In this document: positions 1-6,217 of the stretch, piece after piece
Layout of the letters: each line of letters opens with the position of its first letter
Numbering within the stretch: the stretch's first letter is position 1
Source of the DNA: an uncultured Clostridia bacterium
Lineage (GTDB): Bacteria > Bacillota > Clostridia > Christensenellales > Borkfalkiaceae
Direction: 5' to 3'
Length of the DNA: 12,261 nucleotides
Assembly: GCA_944338265.1 (NCBI GenBank)
Contig: CALVLO010000028.1
Coordinates: 1-12,261 of the forward strand
The notes under the pieces: generated by a model
The model's database searches: none
What the model was told of the DNA's origin: nothing
What the model saw: the letters and a program-made list of their open reading frames with translations, nothing else
Program-made: the position numbers and the translations under genes

Positions 1-40
1 TATTCGCATATGCCTCCATACTTCCGATTGCTCTTTCCAT
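1..40 (-). CDS. possible 5' end of a gene running off the window
   Basis: A reading frame opens at ATG 40-38 and stays open to the window edge (13 codons, MERAIGSMEAYAN). It lies about 55 bases downstream of a strong promoter on the same strand (101-129), which is the main reason to suspect a gene. The ribosome site is weak: only an A-rich AAGAAAAAAATA precedes the ATG. A later in-frame ATG (19-17) or the ATG at 12-10, which has GGAGG three bases before it, could be the true start. Too little is present to name a product. Confidence 0.35.
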   Translation of the reverse strand, partial: MERAIGSMEAYAN

Positions 41-100
41 TATTTTTTTCTTAGACTATGATTAAACAGGGCAAATAAGTATTTTACTCATTTCAAAATG

Positions 101-129
101 ATTATAACATAAGCAAAACAAAATTGCAA
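101..129 (-). promoter_or_regulatory. sigma-70 type promoter firing towards the window start
   Basis: On the minus strand TTGCAA (124-129) is followed after exactly 17 bases by TATAAT (101-106), with an extended -10 TG just before it. The expected transcript start is near 94. It lies beyond the methionine operon terminator, so it serves a separate leftward unit. Confidence 0.7.
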
Positions 130-160
130 GATATATTAAAAAGTACCTTTTGGCAACGTG

Positions 161-190
161 GCGTGTGCTTGGCATAGACAAGTGCAACGC
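161..190. repeat. intergenic hairpin of unknown role
   Basis: GCGT plus GTGCTTG (161-171) pairs with CAAGTGC and ACGC (179-190) across a 7-base loop, with one bulged A at 186 and two G-T pairs. There is no T-tract directly after it. It lies between the methionine operon terminator and the leftward promoter, so it could be a terminator remnant or a protein-binding site. Confidence 0.35.
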
Positions 191-200
191 ACCTTTCATC

Positions 201-233
201 ATGCAAAAACGGACCGCGTAAACGATCCGTTTT
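201..233 (-). terminator. rho-independent terminator of the methionine operon
   Basis: On the minus strand AAAACGGA plus TCG pairs with CGG plus TCCGTTTT (206-233), an 11-base-pair stem with one G-T pair, and then runs into a T-tract (209-205). It begins four bases after the metH stop codon. The plus strand also reads into a T-rich stretch, so it may work in both directions. Confidence 0.75.
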
Positions 234-236
234 GTT

Positions 237-1358
237 TTATTTGGCAAGGAGCGTCTCCAAAACTTTTACAAATTCCAAAGCGTTGGCGGTGTAATAGTCT
301 GCGCCGATCTCGCGCGCAATGTCTGCCGTCAGCACCGCACCGCCCACAAAAATATGCGCAGAGCAGCCCGCCCGCCGCAGCGCGCGGATCGTCTCTTCCA
401 TGCTCTTTACCGTCGTCGTCATGAGCGCAGAGAGCCCCACCGCAAGCGGACGATACCGCTCCGCCGCTTCAACGACCCGCTCGACGGGCGTATCCTTTCC
501 GAGATCGATGACCTCAAACCCATACGACTCAAGCACGACCTTGACGATATTCTTCCCGATATCGTGCACGTCGCCCTTGACGGTCGCAAGCACCACCCTG
601 CCCTTTTTTGCGGCGCTTTTCTCCATATGCTCGCCCACGACGGCGAACGCCTCCTTCGCCGCCTCGGCGGATGCGATGAGCTGCGGCAAAAAGAGCGTGC
701 CCTTTTCGTAACAGTCGCCCACTTCCGCGAGCGCCTTCACGAGCACGTCGTTCACCACTTCGAGGGGCGCCCGCACCGCAAGTTCCCGCTCCGCAGCCGC
801 GCGCACGCCCCGTTTGAGCCCGCGCCGCACGCAGCCGAAGAGATCGTCCGCGCCCCCTTCATCCGCCTTCGCCGCAGGCACGGCAGCCGCGGCGGGAGCC
901 GCGGGCGTAAAGCCGCGGTAAGCCTCGATATACCCTTCCGCGCCAACATCCGTGCCCGAAAGCACGCCGAACGCCCTCACCGCGCCCGTCATTTCGCCGT
1001 CGAGCGGGTTGAGGATGGGCATATTCAAGCCGTTTGCCATCGCCATGACGAGAAAGGTCTTGTTGAGCAGCGGGCGGTTGGGCAGCCCGAAGGAGACATT
1101 GGAGACGCCGAGCGCCGTTTTCACGCCGAGCTTCTGCACGAGCGCGAGCGCTCTGATTGTCTCCTTGACGAGCGCCTGTTCGGCGGAAGCCGTTAAAACA
1201 AGCGTATCGATCATCACTTTGCGGCGGGGAATGCCGTACTCCTCCGCCCGCCGGACGATGCGCTCGGCGATGGCAAAGCGCTCCTCGGCGGTACGCGGCA
1301 CGCCGTTTTCATCCATCGTCAACCCCCGCACGACCGCGCCGTATTTCTTTGCAATGGG
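237..1358 (-). CDS. metH: methionine synthase, C-terminal part (frame continues after an in-frame TAG)
   Basis: This is the continuation, in the same frame, of the metH part at 1359-2588, from which it is separated only by the TAG at 1359-1361. It encodes residues 411-783 of the full frame: the end of the methyltetrahydrofolate-binding barrel (KKYGAVVRGLTMDENGVP at its start, then the GVSNVSFGLP stretch), an alanine/proline-rich linker, the helical cobalamin cap (EVGDCYEKGTLFLPQLI) and the Rossmann cobalamin domain with DVHDIGKN, whose histidine (about residue 675) is the lower cobalt ligand. No other stop or frameshift is present and the motifs are intact, so decay, if any, is very recent. 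Independent starts are possible in principle: GTG 1331, or ATG 1316 with GGGGG seven bases before it. Either product would lack most of the folate barrel. The family member is the short clostridial type without a C-terminal activation domain. Stop is TAA. Confidence 0.85.
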   Translation of the reverse strand, partial: PIAKKYGAVVRGLTMDENGVPRTAEERFAIAERIVRRAEEYGIPRRKVMIDTLVLTASAEQALVKETIRALALVQKLGVKTALGVSNVSFGLPNRPLLNKTFLVMAMANGLNMPILNPLDGEMTGAVRAFGVLSGTDVGAEGYIEAYRGFTPAAPAAAAVPAAKADEGGADDLFGCVRRGLKRGVRAAAERELAVRAPLEVVNDVLVKALAEVGDCYEKGTLFLPQLIASAEAAKEAFAVVGEHMEKSAAKKGRVVLATVKGDVHDIGKNIVKVVLESYGFEVIDLGKDTPVERVVEAAERYRPLAVGLSALMTTTVKSMEETIRALRRAGCSAHIFVGGAVLTADIAREIGADYYTANALEFVKVLETLLAK

Positions 1359-1361
1359 CTA
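1359..1361 (-). other. in-frame amber (TAG) codon interrupting metH
   Basis: Minus-strand reading is GTG ATG GCG CGC ATC TAG CCC ATT GCA AAG AAA, codon 410 of the metH frame. From memory of MetH sequences, this place normally holds a hydrophobic residue (Leu, Phe or similar) just before the KKYG motif, so a single change from TTG or TAC/TAT would produce it. No obvious pyrrolysine-insertion or readthrough structure is visible directly downstream. Confidence 0.9.
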
Positions 1362-2588
1362 GATGCGCGCCATCACTTCCTCTTCACCGTTGACGCTGTT
1401 GATGAGCGGCACGCCGTTGTAGCAGCGCACGCCCGCCTCGATGGCGGCGGGGTCGGACGAGTCGATCTGCAAAGGCAGATCGACGTACTCCTGCACCGCG
1501 GAAACCGCCCGCTTCATGACGGCAGCCTCATCGATCTTGGGCACGCCCACGTTGAGATCCAAAAGATCTGCCCCCGCCTCCTGCTGGCGCAGCGCCTCGC
1601 CGACGAGATAGGCATAATCCTCCCTGAGAAGCGCCTCTTTGAGCTGCTTTTTTCCTGTAGGATTGAGGCGCTCGCCGCAGATCTTCACCCCGTCGATGGC
1701 AAGCAGCTGCGTTGCAGAACAGATGACGGTGCCCTTTGGCAGAGTGCGGGAAGGCACTTTGCGCCCCTTCCACGCGGCAAGCCGCGCGATGAACGCAGGC
1801 GTCGTGCCGCAGCAGCCGCCGACGACGGCGACGCCCGCCTCGATAAATTGCTGCATTTGGGCGGCGAACGCCTCCTCCGAGAGGTCGTAATACGTCTTGC
1901 CGTCTTTGAGTTTGGGAAGCCCGCGGTTGGGCTGCACGATGACGGGAAGCACCGTGGCAGCAAGCAGCCGTTTGACGATGGGCGCAAGCTCCTTTGGTCC
2001 GAGCGAACAGTTGACGCCGAGTGCATCCACGCCCAGCCCCTCCAAGAGCTCGGCGACGATCTCGGGCGTGGAGCCCGTGAGCGTGCGGGCGGTCTTATCG
2101 AAGGTGACCGTCGCATAGACAGGCTTGTCCGAATGCTCCTTCAAGGCGAGCACGCACGCCTTCAATTCATACAGATCGGAGAAGGTCTCGACGATATATC
2201 CCCCTACCATGTCCGAGGTAAGGCGCGCAATTTCGGCAAACGCCTCGTATGCCTCCTCAAAGGTGAGCGTGCCGACGGGCGCAAGCAGCGCCCCCGTCGG
2301 ACCGACGTCGAAGAACACCTCTTTGCCCGCCGCGCGCGCATTTTCCACGGCGGCGCGGGCAAGCTGCGCCAAGGGATATTTCCCCTTATATTTGATGCGG
2401 TTGAGCCCGAAGGAGTTCGCCGTGATGACGTCCGCCCCCGCCTCCGCATAGGCGCGGTGGATGGCGCGCACCGTCTCCGCATGCGTGAGATTGAGCTCCT
2501 CGGGCACGGCGTCCCCGAGCCCGCGGGCTTCGAGCTCGCTGCCCATCCCGCCATCGAATACGATCAGTTGTTTTCCGAGCGAAAGCAT
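1359..2588 (-). CDS. metH: cobalamin-dependent methionine synthase, N-terminal part (ends at in-frame TAG)
   Basis: Encodes the homocysteine-binding half of cobalamin-dependent methionine synthase, which transfers a methyl group from methyltetrahydrofolate through cobalamin to homocysteine in the cytoplasm. Residues 1-290 form the homocysteine methyltransferase barrel (FDGGMGSELE; zinc ligands C194 in GVNCSLGP and C259/C260 in GGCCGTTP). Residues from about 300 begin the pterin-binding barrel (CGERLNPTG, DLNVG, QIDSSDP, INSVNGE). Translation stops at TAG codon 410, in the middle of that barrel. The start ATG 2588-2586 has GGAGG seven bases upstream; a longer upstream frame is only the neighbour's shadow. 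The start overlaps the end of the activation-domain gene by 25 bases, suggesting translational coupling. With the downstream part the frame is 784 codons including the TAG, about the length expected for a clostridial MetH lacking the activation domain. Alone this fragment cannot be active. Confidence 0.9.
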   Translation of the reverse strand: MLSLGKQLIVFDGGMGSELEARGLGDAVPEELNLTHAETVRAIHRAYAEAGADVITANSFGLNRIKYKGKYPLAQLARAAVENARAAGKEVFFDVGPTGALLAPVGTLTFEEAYEAFAEIARLTSDMVGGYIVETFSDLYELKACVLALKEHSDKPVYATVTFDKTARTLTGSTPEIVAELLEGLGVDALGVNCSLGPKELAPIVKRLLAATVLPVIVQPNRGLPKLKDGKTYYDLSEEAFAAQMQQFIEAGVAVVGGCCGTTPAFIARLAAWKGRKVPSRTLPKGTVICSATQLLAIDGVKICGERLNPTGKKQLKEALLREDYAYLVGEALRQQEAGADLLDLNVGVPKIDEAAVMKRAVSAVQEYVDLPLQIDSSDPAAIEAGVRCYNGVPLINSVNGEEEVMARI

Positions 2589-3178
2589 CGCGTTCCCTCC
2601 TTCAAAAATGTGCACTTTGCGCGCAGCATACAGTCGCCGCAACGCTTTAACCGCTTTGCGCCGATCCCGATAACGCCCGCCATCGACTTTTGCGGGACCA
2701 TCAGCCCGGAGCCGAGCAGCTGCATCCCGAGCTTTTCGGGGCGGAGTGCCGCAAAGATCTCCTTCACATCCTGCACGTCGCTCCCGCCGTAGCCGGGGCA
2801 AAAGCGGTAGGTGCGCGCCTCCCCGAAGCGTTCCTCCCACGCATCCCCTTCCGCCTCGATGAGCGCGCTCGCGCAGGCATCGAGCACGACGGCGCGGGCG
2901 GGATCGCGCACAAAGAGCGTGCGGATGCGGCGGTCGATCTCCGCCCCCAGCGTCATCGCCACGAGTGCATAGGCGCCGCACCCCGCCAAAAAGGAAGAAT
3001 ACGGCTCCCGCGTCAGAAAGGGCAAGGGCTGCGAAAAGACCTTCCCCTCCGCGCAAAAATGCGCACAGGCGCGCGCCTCTTCAAGCCCCTCTCCGATCAT
3101 GGCGCGCATCTCCCGCGTCGGCTCCCCGTAAAATCCGAGGTAGGTGCAAGCCGCCTTTTCGAGCTCAGAAGAGTTCAT
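2564..3178 (-). CDS. stand-alone methionine synthase activation-domain protein
   Basis: A 204-residue protein matching the AdoMet-binding reactivation domain that in E. coli is the C-terminus of MetH. Its role is to support reductive methylation of inactive cob(II)alamin with S-adenosylmethionine. Visible signatures are RFCPGYGG (residues 125-132), which corresponds to the conserved RxxPGYG AdoMet-binding motif, and MVPQKSMAGVIGI (160-172). The C-terminus has a four-cysteine cluster, CGDC...C...C (C180, C183, C189, C198), that could bind metal. The start ATG 3178-3176 overlaps the metF end by 14 bases, with a GGAG about 10 bases upstream; the end overlaps metH. Its place between metF and a MetH lacking this domain supports the assignment. 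Stop is TGA. Confidence 0.88.
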   Translation of the reverse strand: MNSSELEKAACTYLGFYGEPTREMRAMIGEGLEEARACAHFCAEGKVFSQPLPFLTREPYSSFLAGCGAYALVAMTLGAEIDRRIRTLFVRDPARAVVLDACASALIEAEGDAWEERFGEARTYRFCPGYGGSDVQDVKEIFAALRPEKLGMQLLGSGLMVPQKSMAGVIGIGAKRLKRCGDCMLRAKCTFLKEGTRCFRSENN

Positions 3179-4037
3179 CGAGCACCCGCTCCAGGCGCGA
3201 ACAGATCGCCTTTGCCGTCTTGGGATTGTTCATCACATACAAGTGCACCCCGGGCGCGCCCTTGGCGATGAGGTCGATGATCTGATAGACGGCGTAGTTA
3301 TAGCCGATCTCCTCCATCACCGCGGGGCGGGAGGCATAGATCTCGATCATATTGCGCAGTTCGAGCGGGATGGTACTGCCGCACATCTCCTTGATGCGGC
3401 GGATATTTTTGGGATTGACGATGGGCATGATGCCGGGCAGAATGGGCGCCGTAACGCCGATCCTGCGCGCCTCGTTGACGAGGCGGTAATAGTAAGAATT
3501 ATCGTAAAAGATCTGCGTGATAAAAAACTTCGCGCCCGCATCCTGCTTCTTTTTCATGTTCACGAGGTCGGCATAGAGCGTCTCGCACTCGGCATGCCCC
3601 TCCGGATAGCACGCCGCCCCCAGCGTAAAGCCGTAGGGCGCGAGATAGGCGGCAAGGTCGGTCGCATGGCAGAAGTACTTGCAGTACTCCGCGGCATAGT
3701 CGGCGGGTCGGTCCCCCCTTAAACAGAGAACGTTCTCCACGCCCCGCGTTTTCAGTTCCTTTGCGATGGCATCGATCCCCTCGGGCGAGGAAGGTCCCCC
3801 CGTAAGGTGCGCGAGCGCCGTGATCCCCGCCTTGTTTTGCAGATGATCGGCGATCTCCACCGTATTGCGGGAATTGGAGCCCCCCGCGCCGTAGGTCACG
3901 CTGATAAAGTCGGGCGAGAGCGCGCGGAGCTCATCGATGACGGAAAAGAGCTTCTCCTTTTCCCCCTCCTTCTGTTTGGGCGGGAACACTTCAAAGGAAA
4001 GCGTCCGCTTGCGCGATAAGATCTCATCGATGCGCAT
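3165..4037 (-). CDS. metF: 5,10-methylenetetrahydrofolate reductase
   Basis: A 290-residue flavoprotein of the MetF family, which reduces 5,10-methylenetetrahydrofolate to 5-methyltetrahydrofolate, the methyl donor for MetH. Family motifs run in order: SFEVFPPK (residues 14-21, E16 matching the catalytic glutamate of the FEFFPP motif), FISVTYGAGGS, AHLTGG, LCLRGDRP, CYPEGHAE, DLVNMKKKQDAGAKFFITQIFYDN and PGIMPI. Length is typical for a single-domain bacterial enzyme. ATG 4037-4035 follows AGGAG (4049-4045) by seven bases. It is the first gene of the operon, with a consensus promoter giving a leader of only about 30 bases, so a SAM or cobalamin riboswitch does not fit. Stop is TGA. Confidence 0.95.
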   Translation of the reverse strand: MRIDEILSRKRTLSFEVFPPKQKEGEKEKLFSVIDELRALSPDFISVTYGAGGSNSRNTVEIADHLQNKAGITALAHLTGGPSSPEGIDAIAKELKTRGVENVLCLRGDRPADYAAEYCKYFCHATDLAAYLAPYGFTLGAACYPEGHAECETLYADLVNMKKKQDAGAKFFITQIFYDNSYYYRLVNEARRIGVTAPILPGIMPIVNPKNIRRIKEMCGSTIPLELRNMIEIYASRPAVMEEIGYNYAVYQIIDLIAKGAPGVHLYVMNNPKTAKAICSRLERVLDELF

Positions 4038-4074
4038 GATTTTTCTCCTGTGGCGATCAAAAACTTATGGCATA

Positions 4075-4103
4075 ATTATAGTATATTATGCACGGAAAGT
4101 CAA
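4075..4103 (-). promoter_or_regulatory. promoter of the metF-activation-metH operon
   Basis: Minus-strand TTGACT (4103-4098), a 17-base spacer and TATAAT (4080-4075) make a near-perfect housekeeping promoter. It lies in the short gap between the sigK stop (4127) and the metF start, so the methionine genes need not depend on sigK transcription. No operator or riboswitch fold is apparent in the short leader. Confidence 0.85.
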
Positions 4104-4126
4104 TCGTTCGGCGCACATCGCTCAAT

Positions 4127-4828
4127 TTAGTCGGCAAAGAAATCCTCCCGCTCCAACCCCGCGCGCAGCTTTTCCAGCGCGCGTTTTTCGATGCGCGAGA
4201 CGTAGGATCGGGAGATCTTCAGCCGCCGCGCGACCTCCCGCTGCGGCAGCGGCGCGCCGCCCGTGAGCGCATAGCGCAAACAGATGATGACCGTCTCCCG
4301 CTCATTGAGCAGCCGCTTGACGGCGGCAAGAAATTTTTCCTGCATGAGCGACTGCTCCACGCTGCCGAACACCTTATCCTCCTTCTCGAAGAGAAGATCC
4401 ATGAGCGTGAGCTCGTTGCCGTCCTTATCCGTGCCGACGGGATCGGAAAGCGAAAGCGTGGATTTGTGCTTTTTCCCCGCACGGATAAACATTAAGATCT
4501 CGTTCTCGATGCAGCGCGCCGTGTAGGTCGCAAGGCGCGTCCCGCGCGAGGGCTCGTAGGTATCGATCGCCTTGATGAGCCCGATGCTCCCCACCGAGAT
4601 CATATCGTCCGTCTCCGCCGCGCCCGTGTACTTTTTTACGACGTGCGCCACCAGGCGCATATTGTGGCGGATGAGCTTATCGCGGGCGTTCGCATCTCCC
4701 CCGCGGGCAAGCGAGAGGCAGCGCTCTTCCTCCTCTTTGGAGAGCGGCTTAGGGTAAGACCCCTCATCCCGCACGGCGCCCGTAAAGAAAAACAGCCTGC
4801 AAACAATGGCACAGAGCATTTCCAACAT
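4127..4828 (-). CDS. sigK: sporulation sigma factor SigK (pro-sigma-K)
   Basis: A 233-residue sigma-70 family protein most like SigK, the late mother-cell sigma factor of endospore formers. Region 2 (about residues 52-117: LIRHNMRLVAHVVKKY, then SVGSIGLIKAIDTY and TARCIENEILMFIR) and region 4 (about 173-222, with ISRSYVSRIEKRALEKLR as the DNA-binding helix-turn-helix) are complete. The N-terminus MLEMLCAIVCRLFFFTGAV is hydrophobic and resembles the inhibitory pro-sequence that SpoIVFB removes in Bacillus; cleavage near residues 20-25 is inferred. The gene is uninterrupted, unlike strains with a skin element in sigK. ATG 4828 has AGGTGG (4838-4833) five bases upstream. No terminator is seen between its TAA stop and the metF promoter. 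SigE is the main alternative; the ISRSYVSRIEKRAL ending and the TDKDGNE stretch favour SigK. Confidence 0.88.
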   Translation of the reverse strand: MLEMLCAIVCRLFFFTGAVRDEGSYPKPLSKEEEERCLSLARGGDANARDKLIRHNMRLVAHVVKKYTGAAETDDMISVGSIGLIKAIDTYEPSRGTRLATYTARCIENEILMFIRAGKKHKSTLSLSDPVGTDKDGNELTLMDLLFEKEDKVFGSVEQSLMQEKFLAAVKRLLNERETVIICLRYALTGGAPLPQREVARRLKISRSYVSRIEKRALEKLRAGLEREDFFAD

Positions 4829-4832
4829 ACTT

Positions 4833-4909
4833 CCACCTCACGCGGCGCTCTTGCGCCGCCCATAGGCTATTGTATTCTCAAAGACGCTCGTCCACCTCAT
4901 TTGCGGCGC
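4833..4909 (-). promoter_or_regulatory. sigK leader: duplicated motif, hairpin over the ribosome site, candidate -10
   Basis: On the minus strand GCGCCGC followed by TGAGGTGG occurs twice: at 4909-4892 (separated by AAA) and at 4848-4833 (separated by G). The second copy contains the sigK ribosome site. GCGGCGC and GCGCCGC (4842-4859) form a perfect 7-pair stem with a 4-base loop ending three bases before the AGGTGG core. AATACAAT (4876-4869) resembles the -10 of SigE promoters (CATACA-T), but I see no matching -35. A 20-codon frame (ATG 4900 to TGA 4838), in frame with sigK, ends on the ribosome site. Confidence 0.4.
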
Positions 4910-4945
4910 AAAAAAGGCGACTCTACCCACAGTAGAGTGCTTTTT
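4910..4945. terminator. hairpin with A/T flanks, possible bidirectional terminator or operator
   Basis: ACTCTAC (4920-4926) pairs perfectly with GTAGAGT (4932-4938) over the loop CCACA. With G4919 bulged, the stem extends through C-G, G-C and G-T pairs to an A-run on the left and T-run (4941-4945) on the right. Such a shape would terminate in either direction, but it sits between the divergent sigK and degV genes, where no transcript is expected to end, so an operator or a cruciform is equally possible. Confidence 0.4.
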
Positions 4946-4981
4946 GCCATCGATGGAACTCTCTCCACGCATAGTAGAGCT
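4920..4981. repeat. paired AGTAGAG motifs and a CCATCGATGG palindrome in the sigK-degV gap
   Basis: AGTAGAG occurs at 4931-4937 and again at 4973-4979, exactly 42 bases apart (four helical turns). Each is preceded by a related ACTCT...CCAC stretch, so the second is a degenerate copy of the first hairpin. Between them lies the perfect 10-base palindrome CCATCGATGG (4947-4956). The arrangement suggests regulator binding upstream of degV; the protein is unknown. Confidence 0.45.
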
Positions 4982-5040
4982 ATAAAATGAGAATTGAGAG
5001 GCGTTTCGGGCAGAAATAGTGCGTAAAGTGAATAAATTTA

Positions 5041-5049
5041 TGCTATACT
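5041..5049 (+). promoter_or_regulatory. extended -10 promoter of degV
   Basis: TGCTATACT carries TATACT (5044-5049) with the TG dinucleotide one base upstream, an extended -10. No good -35 stands 16-18 bases before it, which is tolerable for extended -10 promoters but may mean an activator is used. The start codon is 42 bases downstream. Confidence 0.55.
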
Positions 5050-5091
5050 TATTGCGTCAAAGGCGGCAGACCCGCCCCAAGGAGAGCAAGC

Positions 5092-6033
5092 ATGAAACCT
5101 TTTGCGATCTACGTCGATTCGGGCGCAAACATTCCCAACGACATCCGCATCGCACGCGATATCCGCGTCATTTCCTTCAATTATATCGTAGACGGCATCG
5201 AGCGCCCCTGCTTCACGGAGGATATGCCCTTCGAGGAGACGGCAAAGGCATTTTACGATGCCATGCGTGCGGGCGCCGAGGCAAAGACCTCGCTCCTTCC
5301 CGCAGAAGTCTTTGAAGATGCGCTCCGCCCCGCCCTCGAAGACGGGCGCGACGTCCTGCTGTTTACCATTTCTTCGGGCGTCAGCGGCACCTACGCACAG
5401 GCGCAGGAGGCAGGCAGAAGGCTCGCCGAACAATTCCCCGCGCGCAAGATCTTTGTGCTCGACAGCGCAAACGCCTCGCTCGGCGAAGGGCTCATCGCCA
5501 TCAAGGTCGCAGACCTGCGCGATATGGGCGAGAGTGCCGAGACGTGCGCCGAATGGGTGAAGGAGAACACCTACAAGCTCAACAGCTACTTCACGGTGGA
5601 TGACCTCAAATACCTCCGCCGCAGCGGGCGCATCTCGCGCACCGTCGCCATTGCGGGCACCCTTCTCAACATCAAGCCCCTCCTCATGGCGGATGCGAGC
5701 GACAATGCGAAGATCGTCGCCTGCGGCAAAGCGCGCGGCAGAAAGAAGGCGCTCGATGCCATCGCCGAGATCTTCTTCAAGCGCGCCGTCCGCCCCGAAG
5801 CAAATACCGTCGCGATCTCCCACGGCGATTGTTTGGAGGATGCGAACTATCTTGCGGGGCTCCTCCGCGCGAAGGGCGTGAACGATATCATCATCGAATA
5901 TCACGATATTTGCACGGGCTCGCACGTCGGTCCCGGGATGGTCGGGCTCTTCTTCTGGGGGCAGGACCGCCGCAAGGAAGCGCCCGAGGCGGCGCGCGTA
6001 CATGCGGCGCACACCGCTGCGCAGAAGCTGTGA
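5092..6033 (+). CDS. DegV family fatty-acid-binding protein
   Basis: A 313-residue DegV-domain protein. Members bind a fatty acid and, where studied (FakB), present it to a fatty acid kinase for phospholipid synthesis; which acid this one binds cannot be told. Seen in order: the N-terminal strand with YVDSGANIP, TSLLPAEVFEDAL (residues 66-78, matching the TSQP motif of the family), FTISSGVSGTYAQA (91-104), DDLKYLRRSGRIS (170-182) and GSHVGPG (276-282), the ligand-pocket loops. No transmembrane segment is present. The start has AAGGAG (5079-5084) seven bases upstream of ATG 5092. It stands alone, divergent from sigK and followed by a separately transcribed tRNA; no fatty acid kinase or dak-type gene is adjacent. 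A long antisense open frame covers it but is a GC-bias shadow. Stop is TGA. Confidence 0.92.
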   Translation: MKPFAIYVDSGANIPNDIRIARDIRVISFNYIVDGIERPCFTEDMPFEETAKAFYDAMRAGAEAKTSLLPAEVFEDALRPALEDGRDVLLFTISSGVSGTYAQAQEAGRRLAEQFPARKIFVLDSANASLGEGLIAIKVADLRDMGESAETCAEWVKENTYKLNSYFTVDDLKYLRRSGRISRTVAIAGTLLNIKPLLMADASDNAKIVACGKARGRKKALDAIAEIFFKRAVRPEANTVAISHGDCLEDANYLAGLLRAKGVNDIIIEYHDICTGSHVGPGMVGLFFWGQDRRKEAPEAARVHAAHTAAQKL

Positions 6034-6039
6034 TTTTGC

Positions 6040-6068
6040 TTGCCACGCGGCACACTCCGTGCTATAAT
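6040..6068 (+). promoter_or_regulatory. promoter of tRNA-Leu
   Basis: TTGCCA (6040-6045), a 17-base spacer and TATAAT (6063-6068) stand 10 bases before the tRNA, so the tRNA has its own promoter only six bases after the degV stop. Confidence 0.8.
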
Positions 6069-6078
6069 TGTTACGGAT

Positions 6079-6163
6079 GCCGCTGTGGTGAAATTGGCAG
6101 ACACGCAGGACTTAGAATCCTGTGCCGCAGGGCGTAGCGGTTCAAATCCGCTCAGCGGCACCA
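6079..6163 (+). tRNA. tRNA-Leu, anticodon UAG
   Basis: The acceptor arm GCCGCTG (6079-6085) pairs with CAGCGGC (6153-6159), followed by discriminator A and an encoded CCA (6161-6163). The anticodon stem CAGGA/TCCTG encloses CTTAGAA, giving anticodon TAG (6113-6115), which reads CUA and other CUN leucine codons. A long variable arm (TGCCGCAGGGCGTA region), typical of leucine tRNAs, and a TTCAAAT T-loop are present. The anticodon UAG does not read the UAG stop codon, so this is not a suppressor for the amber codon in metH. Confidence 0.96.
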
Positions 6164-6174
6164 CGAATATGCAA

Positions 6175-6204
6175 GAAGGCGGGCGCCGAATAGCGCCCGC
6201 CTTC
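6175..6204. terminator. shared hairpin between tRNA-Leu and the convergent reductase gene
   Basis: GAAGGCGGGCGC (6175-6186) pairs perfectly with GCGCCCGCCTTC (6193-6204) over a 6-base loop. Neither side has a strong T-tract, so termination may be imperfect, but its place between two convergent units and its 12-pair GC stem support a bidirectional terminator. Confidence 0.65.
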
Positions 6205-6217
6205 CATTGTATACAGC

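Noticed and set aside
237..1331. The downstream metH part as an independent methyltransferase or corrinoid protein
   Set aside because: It begins in the middle of a folate barrel and keeps the exact metH frame; a genuine stand-alone corrinoid protein would begin near the cap domain. Re-initiation at GTG 1331 or ATG 1316 is possible but unlikely to yield a working enzyme.
354..2792. Long plus-strand open frames opposite metH (280 and 314 codons)
   Set aside because: They lie antisense to well-supported metH and activation-domain frames, are rich in Arg/His/Pro, have no ribosome site and match no family; these are usual GC-bias shadows.
4038..4126. SAM or cobalamin riboswitch upstream of metF
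   Set aside because: The consensus promoter leaves a leader of only about 30 bases, too short for either riboswitch.
5038..6012. 324-codon minus-strand frame opposite degV
   Set aside because: degV has a strong ribosome site and clear family motifs on the plus strand; the antisense frame has neither.
6113..6115. The tRNA anticodon reads TAG, suggesting an amber suppressor
   Set aside because: An anticodon UAG pairs with CUA, not with the UAG stop, and the gene is a normal leucine tRNA.
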